Shown here in pieces: positions 17,841 through 25,274 of a DNA stretch of 64,000 nucleotides; positions within the stretch are counted from its first letter, which is position 1; every line of letters starts with the position of its first letter. Made by a program: the position numbers and the translations under genes. Origin of the DNA: Halobacterium sp. DL1 (GTDB lineage: Archaea > Halobacteriota > Halobacteria > Halobacteriales > Halobacteriaceae). Location of the stretch: assembly GCA_000230955.3 (NCBI GenBank), contig CP007060.1:248001-312000 (forward strand), given 5' to 3'. Under the pieces are notes generated by a model. That model made no database searches. It worked only from the letters and a program-made list of their open reading frames with translations, and was not told where the DNA came from.

Positions 17841-18143
17841 ATGCCAGATGACGAAGAGCGACGCGAACCAGAGCGGAAGCGCGAGGAAACACGTGACCGC
17901 GACCGTGAAGACGGAGCAATGGACGGCGACCCTGACAAGCGGCTTGGTGAACTTGACAACGCACTCGAAGCCGAACAATATCCGGCCACGACGAACGAAT
18001 TGGTCGAGGCCTACGGCGACTACGATATCGAAACCCAACACGGGACGAAAACCCTCGAAGAAGTACTTGCCTCGACGGACGACCAAACGTTCGACTCTCC
18101 TGATGACGTTCGAAGTCGGATACTGGGATTGATACACCGGTAG
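17841..18143 (+). CDS. DUF5789-like haloarchaeal protein
   Basis: A 100-aa very acidic and basic (charged) protein. The first 30 residues are a Glu/Arg/Asp run; the conserved part is LGELDNALEAEQYPATTNELVEAYGDYDIE...GTKTLEEVL, matching what I recall of the DUF5789 family, whose role is unknown. Third codon positions are less GC-rich than in neighbouring genes, as is the whole stretch between the two tRNAs. No membrane segments. Confidence 0.6.
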   Translation: MPDDEERREPERKREETRDRDREDGAMDGDPDKRLGELDNALEAEQYPATTNELVEAYGDYDIETQHGTKTLEEVLASTDDQTFDSPDDVRSRILGLIHR

Positions 18144-18472
18144 GGAATGCGCCCAATCATCTCCTCCCCCCACTGGTCGCCTCCAAATATGAAGAGATAG
18201 CCGCTACATCCACGGATTGGAGTCGAACTGGAGTTCTTTGATGATGAATACGTCCTCTGTACGTAGCGATTCAGTGTCCGGTCAGACTACTATTCTGAGA
18301 CGGCCGAAATCGGCCGTCTCACGGCTGCAAGGCTGATTCGTTCGCCGTCGGACGAACGTCCTTCACGCCCGTTTCTGTAACGAACGAGCGCACGAACAGA
18401 GACACCCTCAGTACTGCCGGAGAACGGCCGAAACAGAAGCCTGAAGTAGAGCCACCGATTGAAATCGTGTGC
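18144..18472. other. Intergenic stretch before tRNA-Ala
   Basis: About 330 bp without a supportable gene. It contains a perfect 26-bp palindrome (18296-18321) and a second short inverted repeat, CGTTCG / CGAACG, at about 18340-18358. The first half has clearly lower GC than the rest of the window. Confidence 0.4.
18296..18321. repeat. Perfect 26-bp palindrome
   Basis: Arms TGAGACGGCCGA (18296-18307) and TCGGCCGTCTCA (18310-18321) are perfect complements around AA. As RNA it would fold into a very stable hairpin. It lies 150 bases after the DUF5789-like gene and 150 before tRNA-Ala. It may be a terminator-like hairpin (no T-tract follows), an operator or a mobile-element end. Confidence 0.6.
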
Positions 18473-18544
18473 GGGCTCGTAGATCAGCGGTAGATCGCTT
18501 CCTTCGCAAGGAAGAGGCCCTGGGTTCAAATCCCAGCGAGTCCA
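18473..18544 (+). tRNA. tRNA-Ala (anticodon CGC)
   Basis: A 72-nt cloverleaf. The acceptor GGGCTCG pairs with CGAGTCC and includes the G3:U70 wobble that identifies alanine tRNAs; the discriminator is A at 18544. The D arm is GATC...GATC, the anticodon stem CTTCC/GGAAG encloses TTCGCAA with anticodon CGC (reads GCG), and the T arm CTGGG/CCCAG has loop TTCAAAT. CCA is not encoded and there is no intron. Confidence 0.95.
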
Positions 18545-18621
18545 TATTTCTCCCGGGCCGACGCGCCGAGCGACCGCTGTGTCGCTCGGCCGTCGTCGGC
18601 GAGTGTGGCGCGACCAGGCTC

Positions 18622-18683
18622 GGATTTGAAGCCCTGTCAGTCGCGCGCAGCGAAGCGAGCACGTCTGACTCCGGGTTCAAACC
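18622..18683. repeat. T-arm-like inverted repeat after tRNA-Ala
   Basis: GGATTTGAA at 18622-18630 is complementary (with one base missing) to TTCAAACC at 18676-18683. A similar arrangement follows tRNA-Arg: GGATTTGAA at 17504-17512 and TTCAAATCC at 17549-17557. In both cases the spacer is rich in CGAG/CGAAG. No gene is visible in 18545-18775. Confidence 0.45.
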
Positions 18684-18775
18684 TCTGGAGACCTGTGGTC
18701 TCCCGACCTTCGCGGAGTCTCCGGCTTCGCTCACTCCCGACGAGTCCACTCCCGTTCTCGACCGCGTAGCGACCG

Positions 18776-19231
18776 CTACGGCGTCGTGAACGTGAACGTG
18801 TCGCGGGCGCCCGTGGGGTTGACGACGACCCGCGTGTGGGCGCCGTCGGCGAGCGTGACGTTCACGCGGACGCGAAGGAGGCTCCCCGGGCGCCACTGGT
18901 CGTCGTCGAGGACCGTGGTCCGGACGTCGGACTGGTGGTGGCCGTTGACGAGGGCCGTGACGTCGGCGGCACCGCTCGGGAGGGTGCTGGCGCCGACGTT
19001 CTTCACGTAGACGGTGAGCGTCTCCGAGGCGTTGTCGTAGACGGCGTTCGGACTCTCCGGGTCGCTGACGATAGCGATCTCGGCGTCGGTCTGCGCGCTC
19101 TCCGCGCCGCTGCTCTCCTCGATGGCGTTGCCCAGTCGGCTCGCGCTCTGGGTCATAGTGCCGGCGAGCACCGCGGCGACGAGGATGGCAGCGATGAACA
19201 ACACGAGGTGGGCGGAGGACACCGACGCCAT
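18776..19231 (-). CDS. flaG: Archaellum protein FlaG (ArlG)
   Basis: A 151-aa protein with one N-terminal transmembrane helix (SSAHLVLFIAAILVAAVLAG) and an extracellular beta-sandwich with EIAIVSDPESP, a LTVYVKNVGASTLP strand pair and the WRPGSLLRVRVNV segment, all typical of FlaG, which interacts with FlaF and the S-layer to support the archaellar motor. An ATG three codons upstream (19240) is also possible. No other archaellum gene is visible nearby, so this copy lies outside a fla/arl operon within the window. Confidence 0.75.
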   Translation of the reverse strand: MASVSSAHLVLFIAAILVAAVLAGTMTQSASRLGNAIEESSGAESAQTDAEIAIVSDPESPNAVYDNASETLTVYVKNVGASTLPSGAADVTALVNGHHQSDVRTTVLDDDQWRPGSLLRVRVNVTLADGAHTRVVVNPTGARDTFTFTTP

Positions 19232-19382
19232 CAGCGCCACCCCGTGGTCGGACCGCGTGCCATTGTCGTCCCCTCCCGGGCGAGACGTTTCAATGTTCGT
19301 TCCGTGGGCCGAGGCCCGACCGACCCACGCTACTACGTGTCAAGATTTATGTTGGTGGGGGGGAACGTGTTGTCAAGCAGTC

Positions 19383-19916
19383 ATGCGAGGGGAGGGAACC
19401 GAGAACGCTTCGAGGCACGTCCTCGTCGCACGAACGGGGGAGTCGACCGCAACGCCCGGCACGGGGGACGCGTCCAGCGTGCTCGGCGTGACGCACGAGA
19501 CGGACGCGGAGACGTGGCTGGGGCGCTGGAACGGGGACGTCGAGCGTGCGGCCGTCGTCAGCGTCGGGGAGCGCTCGCGGTCCACGGCGAGTACGAGCAC
19601 TTCCGGGAGTCCTATCACCGCGGTGACGGGCATCGTCGAGACGGTGCCAGACGAGTCCGACGTGGGGGCCGTCGGCAGGCTCGTCCACGAACACCTGTCA
19701 GCGTGGGCGGAGGGCGAGGAGACGACAGTGTTCCTCGACGACCTCGAAGCCGTCGTCGACAACACGTCGACGGAGACGGCGTTCCGGTTCGTCCACGCCG
19801 TCCTGTCGTGTGCTGACGAGACCGGTGCGCGTGTGGTCGCGAGGTTCGACCCTGAAGCGTACCCGCCCCACGTCGTCGAGACGTTCGCCGAACTGTTCGA
19901 CGACGTGCGGCGCTAG
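19383..19916 (+). CDS. DUF7504-like haloarchaeal protein (degenerate RecA-like fold)
   Basis: A 177-aa soluble protein. The segment TTVFLDDLEAVVDNTSTETAFRFVHAVLS resembles the Walker-B-like strand and following helix of the haloarchaeal DUF7504 group, which look like RecA/KaiC ATPases that have lost Walker A. No P-loop is visible here either. Divergent from flaG; a GATTTATG TATA-like box lies at about 19344-19352. It overlaps the 3' end of corA by 4 bases. Function unknown, possibly sensory. Confidence 0.55.
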   Translation: MRGEGTENASRHVLVARTGESTATPGTGDASSVLGVTHETDAETWLGRWNGDVERAAVVSVGERSRSTASTSTSGSPITAVTGIVETVPDESDVGAVGRLVHEHLSAWAEGEETTVFLDDLEAVVDNTSTETAFRFVHAVLSCADETGARVVARFDPEAYPPHVVETFAELFDDVRR

Positions 19917-20893
19917 AGCCAGTTCTCCCGACGGAAGTAGCCGACGAGTATCGCGGCCATCAGCGCCATGCCTAGCATAACGGCCGGGTAGCCCATCTGC
20001 CAGCCAAGTTCGGGCATGTTCCACGGACCGCCGTCGAAGTTCATCCCGTAGATGCCGGCGACGAACGTCAGCGGCAGGATGATGGTCGCGACGACGGTGA
20101 GCGTCTTCATCACCTCGTTCGTGGACATCGACAGCGCGTTCAGGTAGATGTCGCGCGCGCCGCTGGTGAGGTCGCGGTACGTCTCCGCGAGGTCCACGAG
20201 CTGGACGAGGTGGTCGTAAACGTCGCGGTAGAACTTCTCGGTGTGCTCCTCGACCTGCTCGGGGTCGCCGCGGGCCAGGGCGCCGACCGCGTCCCGGGTC
20301 GGCCACAGCAGGCGGCGAACGGACAGCAGGTCCCGCCGGAGGCTGTTGATGCGCGCGAGGACGTCCTCGCCCGTGGCGTCCATCACCTCGTCTTCGACGG
20401 CCTCGATGTCGTCCTCTATCTCATCGAGGATGCCGTAGTAGTCGTCGACGATGCGGTCGATGCCGCGGTAGGCGGTGAAGTCCGCGCCGTAGGAGAGTAG
20501 CCGCGGGTCGTCGCGGCCGACGCGCTCCCAGACGGCGTCGAGTGCGGGCAACCGCTCGGGTTCGACGGTCACGAGCCAGCCGTCGCCCAGGAAGAACGCG
20601 ACCTGCTGGTCGCGGAGTTCGTCGGCGAACGCCACGTCGCCCCGGCGGAGCGTCGCGGCCTTCAGGAGGACAAACGTGTGGCCGTCGAACTCCTCGACCT
20701 TCGGCCGGACGTCGCCGAGTACGTCCTCGATCTCGAGGTGGTGGAGGTCGTAGCCGTCGGCGACCTCGTCGAGTTCCGCCTCGGATGGGTCGGTGACCCG
20801 CACCCACGTCGTCCCACCTTCGTCTCGGGCCGCAATCGGGTCCTCGCGCTCGGCGTGGGTCTCGTCCGCGTAGACGACGGTGTCGACGGTCAC
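19913..20893 (-). CDS. corA: CorA-type magnesium/cobalt transporter
   Basis: A 326-aa CorA channel protein. A large cytosolic alpha/beta domain and long stalk helix precede two C-terminal transmembrane helices; the signature YGMNF, whose GMN forms the selectivity filter, is at about 282-286. It forms pentamers and admits Mg2+ when intracellular Mg2+ is low. Its ATG overlaps the stop of the upstream 54-aa gene as ATGA, which indicates translational coupling. Confidence 0.93.
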   Translation of the reverse strand: MTVDTVVYADETHAEREDPIAARDEGGTTWVRVTDPSEAELDEVADGYDLHHLEIEDVLGDVRPKVEEFDGHTFVLLKAATLRRGDVAFADELRDQQVAFFLGDGWLVTVEPERLPALDAVWERVGRDDPRLLSYGADFTAYRGIDRIVDDYYGILDEIEDDIEAVEDEVMDATGEDVLARINSLRRDLLSVRRLLWPTRDAVGALARGDPEQVEEHTEKFYRDVYDHLVQLVDLAETYRDLTSGARDIYLNALSMSTNEVMKTLTVVATIILPLTFVAGIYGMNFDGGPWNMPELGWQMGYPAVMLGMALMAAILVGYFRRENWL

Positions 20894-21054
20894 GCCCCCA
20901 CCTCCACGTTCCCCCCGATGCTCGCGAGCGTGATGCCGACGATGACGGCGGTCACGCTGAACGCCCGCCCCGGGTAGGGGGTCGCGGTTCCCACGGCGTA
21001 GCCCGCGACGCCCACGGCGGTGACCGCCAGGCCGAGCGCTCGCAGTCGGTCCAT
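20890..21054 (-). CDS. 54-aa membrane protein coupled to corA
   Basis: A short gene with two hydrophobic segments: residues about 5-24 (RALGLAVTAVGVAGYAVGTA) and 29-45 (AFSVTAVIVGITLASIGG), with a polar turn TPYPGR between. The stop TGA overlaps the corA start (ATGA), so both are translated from one message. GC-rich third positions support coding. Likely a small haloarchaeal DUF protein; a partner or regulator of CorA is an inference from coupling alone. Confidence 0.65.
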   Translation of the reverse strand: MDRLRALGLAVTAVGVAGYAVGTATPYPGRAFSVTAVIVGITLASIGGNVEVGA

Positions 21055-21097
21055 ACCCCCTCCCTCTCCGTGGACCGTGAAAAAAGGCGACCCTGCG

Positions 21098-21571
21098 CTA
21101 CCCGAGCCGTTCGTCCTGGTAGCTCCCGTCGTACGCCCCCTCGTGGTCCGCCGTCGAGAGCACCAGCTGGGCGACGCGGGCGCCCTGCTCCAGTTCGACG
21201 TCGTGGTGGACCTCCAGCAGTCCCTCGCCCTTCCCGGTGTAGCCGGCGTCCCAGACGGCGGTGTTCAGCATACAGGAGTTCCGCATGAGCGACGACCGCG
21301 GGTAGAGGAAGCCGACGTGCTCCTCGGGGATGGAGATGGTTTCGGCGTACTGGAGGATGTAGCCGCCCGGGGACAGCGCGAAGGTGTCGCCGTCGTCGGC
21401 GTCCGGCTGACACGGTTCCCGCTCGCCGATGGTCTTCCCGTCGCGGCCGACGCGCCCGGGTTCGCGCTGTTCGAGGACGGCCTCGACGGTGAGGTCCACG
21501 CCGTTGGGCTGGACCTGGGCCTCGCTGACAGGTTCGACGTGCTCGGCGACGAACGCTCCGCTCTTGAACAT
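21098..21571 (-). CDS. dUTPase/dCTP deaminase family protein
   Basis: A 157-aa trimeric beta-barrel enzyme controlling dUTP. The family motifs are QPNGVDLTVE (about 21-30), GFLYPRSSLMRNS (about 86-98, containing the Ser/Arg of motif 2) and AVWDAGYTGKGEG (about 104-116). The length is shorter than classical dCTP deaminases (about 190 aa), closer to haloarchaeal enzymes annotated as dUTP nucleotidohydrolase. Which of the two reactions it performs cannot be decided by eye. Confidence 0.8.
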   Translation of the reverse strand: MFKSGAFVAEHVEPVSEAQVQPNGVDLTVEAVLEQREPGRVGRDGKTIGEREPCQPDADDGDTFALSPGGYILQYAETISIPEEHVGFLYPRSSLMRNSCMLNTAVWDAGYTGKGEGLLEVHHDVELEQGARVAQLVLSTADHEGAYDGSYQDERLG

Positions 21572-21652
21572 ACGCCGACTCCGCGTGCTGGCCGGTTAGC
21601 GGTTGTGTTGTGGCCCGAACGTGGGTATCGTCCACACACACACCAATTTAGG

Positions 21653-21707
21653 AATACGGCTCCGTATTAGGCGATTACTGCGGTTCCGAAACACGCGGGA
21701 TTTATAG
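21653..21707 (+). promoter_or_regulatory. Aconitase promoter with 16-bp palindrome
   Basis: TTTATAGG at 21701 is a good archaeal TATA box, 33 bases before the aconitase ATG, so the mRNA leader is only a few bases. Upstream, AATACGG (21653-21659) and CCGTATT (21662-21668) form a perfect 7-bp inverted repeat separated by CT, a plausible operator about 32 bp before the TATA box. Confidence 0.6.
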
Positions 21708-21733
21708 GCACAGAAGGCCCATCTTCGCACGCT

Positions 21734-23719
21734 ATGGGACAGACGCTCACGGAAAAAATTCTCGATGACCACCTCGTCGAGGGCGAACTGACGCCCGGCG
21801 AGGAGATCGGTATCGAGATCGATCAGACGCTCTCCCAGGACACCACTGGGACGATGGTCTGGCTGCAGTTCGAGGCGCTGGAAATGGACGAGGTCCAGAC
21901 GGAGCTCGCGGCGCAGTACTGCGACCACCAGACCTACCAGTTCGACTTCAAGAACACCGACGACCACCGATTCCTGCGGTCTGCGGCCGGCACCTACGGC
22001 GCGTACTTCTCCCGACCGGGCAACGGCATCTGCCACAACGTCCACAAGGAGAACTTCGCGGCGCCCGGCAAGACCCTGCTCGGCTCGGACAGCCACACCC
22101 CGACGCCGGGTGGGCTCGGCCAGCTCGCAATCGGCGCGGGCGGCATCGACATCGCGGTCGCCATGGGTGGCGGCCCCTACTACGTCGAGATGCCCGAGGT
22201 CGTCAACGTCCGACTGGAAGGTGAGCTCCCCGAGTGGGCCACCGCGAAGGACGTCATCCTCGAGATGCTCCGCCGCCTCTCGGTGAAGGGCGGCGTCGGC
22301 AAGGTGCTCGAGTACACGGGTCCGGGCGCGGAGTCGCTCTCGGTTCCCGAGCGCACCACCATCACGAACATGGGGACGGAACTCGGTGCGACCTCCTCCA
22401 TCTTCCCGACCGACGAGACGACGAAGGAGTGGATGGCGAACTTCGACCGCGAGGACGAGTACGTCGAGCTCACGCCGGACGAGGACGCCGAGTACGCCGA
22501 CGAGATCGTCGTCGACCTCTCGGACCTCGAACCGCTCATTTCGGCGCCGTCGATGCCCGACAACGTCGTTCCCGTCCGCGAGGTCGCGGGCGAGAAGGTC
22601 GAGCAGGTCGTCGTCGGCTCCTGTACGAACGGTGGCTACGAGGACATCCTCCCGGCCGCGAAGATGCTCGAGGGCCGGCAGATCAACCCCGGCACCGAGA
22701 TGATCGTCGCGCCCGGTTCGAAGCAGGCCTCCGAGATGCTCGCCCGCCAGAGCTGGACCGCGGAGATGATGGCGGCCGGCGTCAACTTCTCCGAGGCGAC
22801 GTGTGGCGCGTGTATCGGTATCGGTCACGTGCCCGCCTCCGACTCGGTCTCGCTGCGGACGTTCAACCGCAACTTCGAGGGGCGCTCCGGCATCGAGGAC
22901 GACTCCGTCTACCTCTGCTCGCCGGAGGTCGCCGCCGCGGCCGCCCTCAAGGGCGAAATCGTCGACCCCCGCGACCTCGCCGACGAACTCGGCGACCTCG
23001 AGGCCCCCGGCTTCGAGATGGGGACCACGTACACCCCCGGCTACGGCGAGGGTGACGTCGACATCATCACGCCCGACGAGGCCATCGACGACGACCTCAT
23101 CAAGGGCCCGAACATCTCCAGTGTGCCCGTGAAAGAACCCATCGACGCGGACGTCTCCGGCGAGACGCTCCTGAAGATGGGCGACAACATCACCACGGAC
23201 CACATCATCCCGGCCACCTCCGACATCCTCAAGTTCCGCTCGAACATCGAGCGGCTCTCGGAGTTCACGCTCTCGCGCATCGACGACACGTTCGCCGAGC
23301 GCGCGAAGGCCGCCGGCAGCGGCGTCATCGTCGCCGGCGAGAACTACGGCCAGGGCTCCTCCCGCGAACACGCGGCGATGTGTCCGATGTTCCTCGGCGT
23401 CGAGGCGGTGCTCGCACAGAGCTTCGCCCGCATCCACAAGGCCAACCTGTTCAACTTCGGTCTCATCCCCCTCGCTATCGACGAGGAGACCTACGACCGC
23501 ATCGAGCAGGGCGACGACATCGAGATCGTCGACGACGCCCGCGCGGGCGTCGAGTCCGGCCAGGAGGAGTTCACCATCCGCGTGAACGACGACTGGGAGG
23601 CGACCGCACACCTCGACGCCTCCGAGCGCGAGCGCCGCACGCTCGCCGCCGGTGGCAAGCTCTCGCTGACGAAGCAGCGCCACGGCGACGACAGCGGCGC
23701 CGCATCCGCCGACGACTAA
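21734..23719 (+). CDS. acn: Aconitate hydratase
   Basis: A 661-aa [4Fe-4S] enzyme of the citric acid cycle interconverting citrate and isocitrate. Cluster ligands are Cys297 (in SCTNGG), Cys357 and Cys360 (CGACIG). Other motifs are LLGSDSHTPTPGG (about 115-127), DNITTDHI (about 481-488) and the swivel-domain GSSREHAA (about 541-548). It is the shorter archaeal/mitochondrial-like form. It needs Fe-S clusters, a metabolic link to the iron importer in the same window. T-rich sequence (23729-23745) follows the stop. Confidence 0.95.
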   Translation: MGQTLTEKILDDHLVEGELTPGEEIGIEIDQTLSQDTTGTMVWLQFEALEMDEVQTELAAQYCDHQTYQFDFKNTDDHRFLRSAAGTYGAYFSRPGNGICHNVHKENFAAPGKTLLGSDSHTPTPGGLGQLAIGAGGIDIAVAMGGGPYYVEMPEVVNVRLEGELPEWATAKDVILEMLRRLSVKGGVGKVLEYTGPGAESLSVPERTTITNMGTELGATSSIFPTDETTKEWMANFDREDEYVELTPDEDAEYADEIVVDLSDLEPLISAPSMPDNVVPVREVAGEKVEQVVVGSCTNGGYEDILPAAKMLEGRQINPGTEMIVAPGSKQASEMLARQSWTAEMMAAGVNFSEATCGACIGIGHVPASDSVSLRTFNRNFEGRSGIEDDSVYLCSPEVAAAAALKGEIVDPRDLADELGDLEAPGFEMGTTYTPGYGEGDVDIITPDEAIDDDLIKGPNISSVPVKEPIDADVSGETLLKMGDNITTDHIIPATSDILKFRSNIERLSEFTLSRIDDTFAERAKAAGSGVIVAGENYGQGSSREHAAMCPMFLGVEAVLAQSFARIHKANLFNFGLIPLAIDEETYDRIEQGDDIEIVDDARAGVESGQEEFTIRVNDDWEATAHLDASERERRTLAAGGKLSLTKQRHGDDSGAASADD

Positions 23720-23797
23720 CTCTCCCGTTTCTTTCTTTCGCCGCGATCCCCAGCCGCTGCCACAGACACTTTACCCGCGGTCCGCCTAGCGGCGAGC

Positions 23798-24298
23798 GTG
23801 ACGCCAGCCCAGTCCGCGGACGCCGCGTCCTCCATCAGAGAGGCGACCCGCGCGGACCTGCTGGACGTGTTCCGCATCGAGCAGTCCGTCTTCCAGCAGC
23901 CGTGGCCGTACTCCGGCTTCGAGCGCCAGCTCGACACCCCGGGGTTCCTCGTGAGCGAGGCCAGCGGGGACGACGACCCGGCCGCCATCGTGGGCTACGT
24001 GGTCGCCGACACAGTCACGAGCCACGGCCGGCCGCTCGGTCACGTGAAGAACCTCGCCGTCTACCCGGAGCGCCGCGGCGAGGGAATCGGCCAGGCGCTG
24101 CTGGAGCGCGCGCTCGCGGTGCTGTCGAGGACGGGCGTGGTGAGCGTGAAACTCGAGGTCAGGGAGACCAACGAGGCGGCCCGCGGCCTCTACGAGAAGT
24201 TCGGCTTCGAGTACCTGCGGACGCTGTCGGAGTACTACGCCGACGGCGAGGACGCCCACGTGCTGGTGGCGGATGTCCGCGACCGTGACTCGTTTTAG
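23798..24298 (+). CDS. rimI: Ribosomal-protein-alanine N-acetyltransferase RimI
   Basis: A 166-aa GNAT acetyltransferase transferring acetyl from acetyl-CoA to protein N-termini (archaeal ArdA/Nat type). Features are the IREATRADLLDVFRIEQSVF start, the HVKNLAVYPERRGEGIGQALLERAL acetyl-CoA loop (R/Q-x-x-G-x-G/A, about 81-104) and LEVRETNEAARGLYEKFGFEYL. The start codon is GTG; a short polar N-terminal extension precedes the domain. Confidence 0.88.
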   Translation: MTPAQSADAASSIREATRADLLDVFRIEQSVFQQPWPYSGFERQLDTPGFLVSEASGDDDPAAIVGYVVADTVTSHGRPLGHVKNLAVYPERRGEGIGQALLERALAVLSRTGVVSVKLEVRETNEAARGLYEKFGFEYLRTLSEYYADGEDAHVLVADVRDRDSF

Positions 24299-24320
24299 GC
24301 GGTAGCCCCACCCTCCGGGT

Positions 24321-24695
24321 ATGGGCTACGAGTGTCCGGTCTGTGCCTCCGAGGAGGCCGACGGCGAGCACCTGGCGAACCACCTCGCGTTCACGGCGCT
24401 CGTGCGCGGCGGCGACCACGAGGTGTTCCTCGACGACCACGTCCCGGACTGGGCGGACCGCGACCCGGAGTCGCTGGCGCCCGAGGTGACCCCGCACGCG
24501 ACCGAGACGGAGACGGAGCCGTCGAGCGAAGCGCACGGCCACGACCACGAGATGCCGGCCGTCGAACGGACCGGGAGCGCGGACGTCTCGGGGGAGGCCG
24601 CGGAGGTTCTGGAGGAAGCGCAGCGGCTGACCGAGCGGATGCAGGGCGAGGACAGCGAGGACCGCGAGGACGAGCGCAGCGAGTCCTCGGAGTGA
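24321..24695 (+). CDS. DUF5810-like zinc-finger protein
   Basis: A 124-aa acidic protein. The N-terminus MGYECPVCASEEADGEHLANHLAFTAL contains a C-x2-C and two His, a C2H2-type zinc knuckle, as in haloarchaeal DUF5810. The rest is low-complexity Glu/Ser/Asp. The last residues (EDREDERSESSE) are encoded by the first unit of a tandem repeat that continues past the stop. The DUF5809-like gene follows, and the pair is usually adjacent in haloarchaea, suggesting a shared role. Confidence 0.65.
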   Translation: MGYECPVCASEEADGEHLANHLAFTALVRGGDHEVFLDDHVPDWADRDPESLAPEVTPHATETETEPSSEAHGHDHEMPAVERTGSADVSGEAAEVLEEAQRLTERMQGEDSEDREDERSESSE

Positions 24696-24830
24696 GCGAG
24701 GGGGGAGTGAAACAACCCGTGAGCCGCGAAGACGAGGGAAGCGAGCCCTCGGAATGAACGAGCGGTGACCGCAGGGAGCCGCGAAGAGGAGGGAAGCAAC
24801 TCCGACTCCGCAGAGTCCGAAAGGGAGTAG
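24656..24830. repeat. Three degenerate tandem units of about 55-60 bp
   Basis: Units begin near 24659, 24719 and 24774 and share GAGCCGCGAAGA, GAGGGAAGC and (in the first two) TCCTCGGA-TGA-CGAG. The first unit lies inside the preceding coding sequence and supplies its last codons; the other two fill the gap to the next gene. This AGCGAG-rich repeat type is common at haloarchaeal gene ends. Confidence 0.55.
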
Positions 24831-24854
24831 GGCGTGGCGGACGCTCCGGGAACT

Positions 24855-25274
24855 ATGACCGAGACACGCGGCCTGCTCGCCCCCGAGACGGAGGCCGAGG
24901 TGCGCGAGCGCTTCGAGGCGGTGGGGATGCCAGCACAGACAGTCACCCGCGAGATAGCGCGCGCGATGGAGTTCCCCAAGGAGGAGTACGACGAGCGCGT
25001 CACCGGCGACGTGGTGGCGACGGCGCGGGACGCGCTGTTCGCGTCGCTGCTCGAAGTCGAGGTGGGCGACCGTGAGGAGTTCGAGGCCGCGAAGAGCGAC
25101 TACCCGGACGCAGAGGTCGTCGAGAACGGGAGTACGGAGGTCGACGGCGTCGCCTGGCACCACGTGCCGTTCGCCGACACGCTGGTGGCGACGACGTTCC
25201 AGGAGGAACCGGACGCCGCGGTGGCGACGCTGCAGCGCATCGCGTTCGGGAAGTTCTACCGCGACGCGCTGTAG
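24855..25274 (+). CDS. DUF5809-like haloarchaeal protein
   Basis: A 139-aa soluble acidic protein. It opens TRGLLAPETEAEVRERFEAVGMPAQTV and contains an EVDGVAWHHVPFADTLV segment. The ATG at 24855 is preferred over an in-frame GTG at 24834 that lies just after the tandem repeats. Gene order next to the DUF5810-like protein supports the assignment. Function unknown. It overlaps the convergent DtxR-type gene by 19 bases. Confidence 0.6.
   Translation: MTETRGLLAPETEAEVRERFEAVGMPAQTVTREIARAMEFPKEEYDERVTGDVVATARDALFASLLEVEVGDREEFEAAKSDYPDAEVVENGSTEVDGVAWHHVPFADTLVATTFQEEPDAAVATLQRIAFGKFYRDAL

Noticed and set aside
21648-21668. Iron box before aconitase
   Set aside because: TTTAGG occurs at 21647-21652, but the matching CCTAAA half is missing; the palindrome here is a different sequence.
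21596-23683. 695-aa open frame opposite aconitase
   Set aside because: Antisense to a full-length aconitase with all its motifs; composition is that of a shadow frame.
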